Both the position numbers and the translations under genes were made by a program. Shown here one piece after another: positions 60,550 through 64,000 of a stretch of DNA of 64,000 nt. The notes beneath the pieces are model-generated. The model worked only from the letters and a program-made list of their open reading frames with translations. It searched no databases and was not told the origin of the DNA. Numbering within the stretch: the stretch's first letter is position 1; each line of letters begins with the position of its first letter. This stretch comes from Candidatus Zhuqueibacterota bacterium (lineage in GTDB: Bacteria > Zhuqueibacterota > QNDG01 > JABMRT01). The stretch is taken from contig JABMRT010000106.1 in the NCBI GenBank assembly GCA_013202295.1, positions 1-64,000 on the forward strand, written 5' to 3'.

Positions 60550-61311
60550 ATGAGAATCACCTTGGCGGGGACATCATCCGGAATGGCGGTTGCTAACCGG
60601 GCGCCTTCCGCATTGTTCGTTGAAATTAATCAGGATGCCTTTTTAATTGACGCTGGAGACGGCACAGCGCGTCAACTCGTTCGTTTAGGTCTGGATTATA
60701 AACGGATTCGCGCGATCATTATCACGCACACCCATGCAGATCATGCTGCCGGATTGATTGGCATGCTGCAGCTCATGCATCTCTCAGGGCGCGAAGAACC
60801 TGTCCAAATTTTCGTGCCGGATGTGGTCAGAGATCGCATGAATGATCTGCTGCCATTGTATCATATCTTTTCGGAGAAATGGCCTTTCAAGATTGATTTT
60901 TTTGAAATAAAGAACATGACTGAGAAAACAGTCTCAACCCTGACATTCAAACCCATTCTGAATTCACATCTGGCCAAAAATGAGAAATTTGCTCTGAAGC
61001 ATCAAGTGGGTACGGAAAGTTTCAGTTTAATTTTTAGGGAAGCGGGTCATCAAGATTGTCTTTATACATCAGATATAAATGACTTTTCTCATCTGGAAAA
61101 TGCAACTGAAAATGTGCAAATTCTTATCTCTGAATGCACGCATATCGACGTGGAACAAGGCATCCGGTTTGCGGAGTGTAAGGGTATATCACGAGTTTTG
61201 TTTACCCACATCCCACCTGATGTGGATGAGAATATCAATGCTATAAAGAGACGTTTTACAGATCCATCCATCCGGTTTGCTTCGGATGGTGAAACCATAG
61301 AGATTGTATAA
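60550..61311 (+). CDS. MBL-fold metallo-hydrolase (RNase Z-like)
   Basis: FLIDAGDGTARQLVRLGLDYKRIRAIIITHTHADHAAGLIGML. Confidence 0.88.
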   Translation: MRITLAGTSSGMAVANRAPSALFVEINQDAFLIDAGDGTARQLVRLGLDYKRIRAIIITHTHADHAAGLIGMLQLMHLSGREEPVQIFVPDVVRDRMNDLLPLYHIFSEKWPFKIDFFEIKNMTEKTVSTLTFKPILNSHLAKNEKFALKHQVGTESFSLIFREAGHQDCLYTSDINDFSHLENATENVQILISECTHIDVEQGIRFAECKGISRVLFTHIPPDVDENINAIKRRFTDPSIRFASDGETIEIV

Positions 61312-62462
61312 TGGCAGATGCAAACAAAACATCTAATCTTGAATCCTTTGGATTAATTGGTGATTCTGAAGCCTTCCATCAAATGATGGAGAGTATTCGT
61401 CAGGTGGCTCCCACACAGATCACTGTCTTGATTCAAGGCGAAAGCGGCACGGGCAAAGAGGTGGTCGCACGTACCCTTCACAAGCTCAGCCAAAGAAATA
61501 GCAAACCTTTATTAACAGTGAACTGCGGCGCCATTCCCGAAGGCATTCTGGAAAGCGAACTTTTCGGTCATGAGAAAGGCGCATTTACAGGTGCCGTGGA
61601 CTCCCGTAAAGGATATTTTGAACTGGCTCATGAAGGTACGCTTTTTTTGGATGAAATCGGTGAAATGCCACTGAATACACAGGTGAAATTACTCCGGGTT
61701 TTGGAGGAGCAGGATTTCATGCGTGTGGGCGGCAATCAAATGGTTAAAGTTGATGTGCGTGTCATTGCAGCTACCAATCGTGATCTTGAGGGAGCCGTCA
61801 ATCGAGGCGAATTCCGCAAGGATCTCTTTTACCGTCTAAATGCTGTGCGTATTCATGTGCCGTCGCTGCGGGAGCGAAAGTCTGATATCCGTGATCTGAC
61901 TCTGCACTTTGCTGATGAAATCTGCCGCATCAACCACATCCAGTTTCATGGATTTACCAGAGAAGCTTTTTCAGCAATGGAAGACTATGACTGGCCCGGC
62001 AATATTCGGGAACTGCGCAACGTAGTCGAAAGAATCCTGATTCTTGAAAAAGGGGAAAAAGCGGATGGCGCGATGGTTCAAAGGCATCTAAAACGGATTG
62101 GATTTGTTGTGGATCCTGCGTTGCCGATGATCATCAACAAAAGCTCGGATCAATCTGAGCGTGAACTCATCTATCGCGCATTACTGGATATCCGAATTGC
62201 CTTGGAAGATTTAAAAACGCTCATGATCTCCTATCGTCCGAGACAGATTGAACAATATCCAGTAGCACATCCTGCTGATCATGATGGAACTGGAATAAAC
62301 ACCAATCAAGAGGTTGTGGATTTCACAATAAAAAATATTGAGAAACGAACTATCCAAAGCGCATTGCTGGCGCATAAAGGAAATAAAAGGAAGACAGCCA
62401 AGGCGCTCGGAATCGGGGAAAGAACATTATATCGCAAACTGAAGGAATATGATCTTGAATAG
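61311..62462 (+). CDS. Sigma54-dependent Fis-family activator without receiver domain
   Basis: AAA+ GESGTGKEVVARTLH, GAFTGA, C-terminal HTH KGNKRKTAKALGIGERTLYRKLKEY. Confidence 0.93.
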   Translation: MADANKTSNLESFGLIGDSEAFHQMMESIRQVAPTQITVLIQGESGTGKEVVARTLHKLSQRNSKPLLTVNCGAIPEGILESELFGHEKGAFTGAVDSRKGYFELAHEGTLFLDEIGEMPLNTQVKLLRVLEEQDFMRVGGNQMVKVDVRVIAATNRDLEGAVNRGEFRKDLFYRLNAVRIHVPSLRERKSDIRDLTLHFADEICRINHIQFHGFTREAFSAMEDYDWPGNIRELRNVVERILILEKGEKADGAMVQRHLKRIGFVVDPALPMIINKSSDQSERELIYRALLDIRIALEDLKTLMISYRPRQIEQYPVAHPADHDGTGINTNQEVVDFTIKNIEKRTIQSALLAHKGNKRKTAKALGIGERTLYRKLKEYDLE

Positions 62463-62949
62463 ATTATACGCAACCATCCTGACAATATTTGTATTTGTAT
62501 CGGGACTGCTGTCTCTGCGCTGTGGGGTATACAGTTTTTCAGGCTCAACTTTACCTCCGCATATCAAGACGGTTGGCATCCCGTTGTTTGAAGACCGCAC
62601 AACTGAATTTGGTATTGATCAACTTTTAACAGACGCATTGATTGAAGCCATCACGGATGACAATACTTTGAAAATCGCCAATCCCCGAGAATCTGACACA
62701 ATTATAAGCGGAGTGATCATGTCCGTTAAAGATCGCACCGGCCAGTATAATGCCAATGAATCCGCAGGTGACTATCGAGTTTTTGTCGGGGTAAAAATCC
62801 AGTTTGAGGATGTAAAAAAACGAACAATCCTTTGGGAAGATACCATCAACCAATGGGGTTCTTATGAAAGTAACCGTGATGACGGGATCGAGGAAGCACT
62901 TGATAAAATCTCAACCGAGATTATAAATAGATCCGTATCGGGATGGTAA
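62449..62949 (+). CDS. lptE: LptE-like LPS-assembly lipoprotein
   Basis: RCGVYSFSGSTLPPHIKTVGIPLFEDRTTEFGIDQLLTDALIEAI; position after sigma54 activator. Confidence 0.8.
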   Translation: MILNRLYATILTIFVFVSGLLSLRCGVYSFSGSTLPPHIKTVGIPLFEDRTTEFGIDQLLTDALIEAITDDNTLKIANPRESDTIISGVIMSVKDRTGQYNANESAGDYRVFVGVKIQFEDVKKRTILWEDTINQWGSYESNRDDGIEEALDKISTEIINRSVSGW

Positions 62950-63026
62950 TAAGAATGTGCTTGAATTTAGAATGACTTTTTTTTACATTGCATCAATCTA
63001 ATTTATTACAAAGTATTAAACATCCA

Positions 63027-64000
63027 ATGTCAACTGAAGAACAAATCACATATCTCGAATCTCGCCTGGAAGACAATCCAAAATCTCTGGTGTTCGCAAG
63101 ATTGGCAGATCTTTATCTTGATCAAAATCGTGTGGATGAAGCGATCCAGCTTTGTACCGCGGGTGTCAAACACAATCCTTCATATGTCACAGGCCATTAC
63201 ATCCTTGCCAAAGCCTACATTCTATCAGAGGATTATGAGAACGCTGAATCTGCACTCAAGCAGGTCATCTCACATGATCGGGAGTTTTTAACAGCACATA
63301 AACTTCTCGGTGATTTAATGCGCAAACTGGGCTGGGAAAACAAGGCAGCCACGCATTATCGTGATATCATTCAAATTGATCCTTTGGAAGAAAAGGTTCG
63401 ATCCATTCTGGAATTGCTGGATGAATCGCTAGTTGAAGAAGGTAACGATCAGCCTGATTCCGATCCGGTGGAAGAATCAATTGAATATCCTGCAGCCATC
63501 GATTCTGAAATTTCTGACTGGATGAATGAAATCAAAGAAGTCTTTCCGGATGAGATCAAGCCTGAAACCGAAATTTCACAATCCGATACTTCAGCTTCTG
63601 AAGAGGTAGTTCCAATCCTGAAACTTGAATCCGAGTCCGTAGAAACATTTTCTGAATTGGGATTGGATGAACCCGAAGCATCTGCGGTTGAGGAAACGAA
63701 CAACAGTATCGAATCTCATTCAAAGCAGGAAGAGCCCGTCATCTCTGAGACACCCGAGTTCTTTACTATTAAGGGTGAGGAAGGTGATGGGAAAGGTTTT
63801 CCAGAGGAAGAAATCGCAGCTGAATTCCTCTCACCCGAACAGTTATCTGAATCACCAGAGACCCAGATTGGAGAAGAAGTGGTCTCTGATGAAGTTGAGA
63901 TCTCTGAAGTAATTGTGCCATTAGAGATTGAAGAGTCGGTGGAACCTGAAGAGAGTTCAACAAAAAGCATCCAACCAGAGAAAATCTTGGATGTTGATTC
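63027..64000 (+). CDS. TPR protein with acidic Glu/Ser-rich C-terminal region, runs off window (absent from ORF track)
   Basis: Hand translation from ATG 63027: MSTEEQITYLESRLEDNPKSLVFARLADLYLDQNRVDEAIQLCTAGVKHNPSYVTGHYILAKAYILSEDYENAESAL..., no stop through 64000. Confidence 0.85.
   Translation, partial: MSTEEQITYLESRLEDNPKSLVFARLADLYLDQNRVDEAIQLCTAGVKHNPSYVTGHYILAKAYILSEDYENAESALKQVISHDREFLTAHKLLGDLMRKLGWENKAATHYRDIIQIDPLEEKVRSILELLDESLVEEGNDQPDSDPVEESIEYPAAIDSEISDWMNEIKEVFPDEIKPETEISQSDTSASEEVVPILKLESESVETFSELGLDEPEASAVEETNNSIESHSKQEEPVISETPEFFTIKGEEGDGKGFPEEEIAAEFLSPEQLSESPETQIGEEVVSDEVEISEVIVPLEIEESVEPEESSTKSIQPEKILDVD

Noticed and set aside
1-64000. CRISPR array, prophage or IS element
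   Set aside because: No regularly spaced repeats, cas, phage structural or transposase genes seen in the ORFs; short palindromes found are not array-like.

Overview
64 kb of chromosome from a Gram-negative bacterium, probably an uncultured FCB-type lineage (inference from outer-membrane and lipoprotein content; no rRNA is present). Coding density is high and there is no sign of prophage, IS element or CRISPR array. Main loci: a partial tRNA-Pro(GGG) at the left edge; M64 peptidase, rocD, aldolase-like and geranylgeranyl-reductase-like genes; an ECF sigma / zinc-finger anti-sigma / DUF4097 operon; a fused FAD-oxidase/CCG-type Fe-S protein with a Met-rich tail; a Na+-NQR locus (nqrABCDE...F) in which five envelope-type genes (GT-C-like, GT2, B12-radical-SAM, methyltransferase, flippase-like) lie between nqrE and nqrF; a 56-aa Cys-rich membrane ORF after nqrF, absent from the ORF track, that looks like NqrM; a two-component system whose kinase has an extracytoplasmic FG-GAP/ASPIC-UnbV sensor; a GldA/F/G-type ABC exporter; an NHL / giant beta-barrel / Omp85 operon; a VapC-type toxin-antitoxin with an 11-bp-phased candidate operator; and a sigma54 activator / LptE / TPR block at the right edge. 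Several short dispersed palindromic or degenerate intergenic repeats were seen. No homology search was run; all family calls are from reading motifs in the translations.
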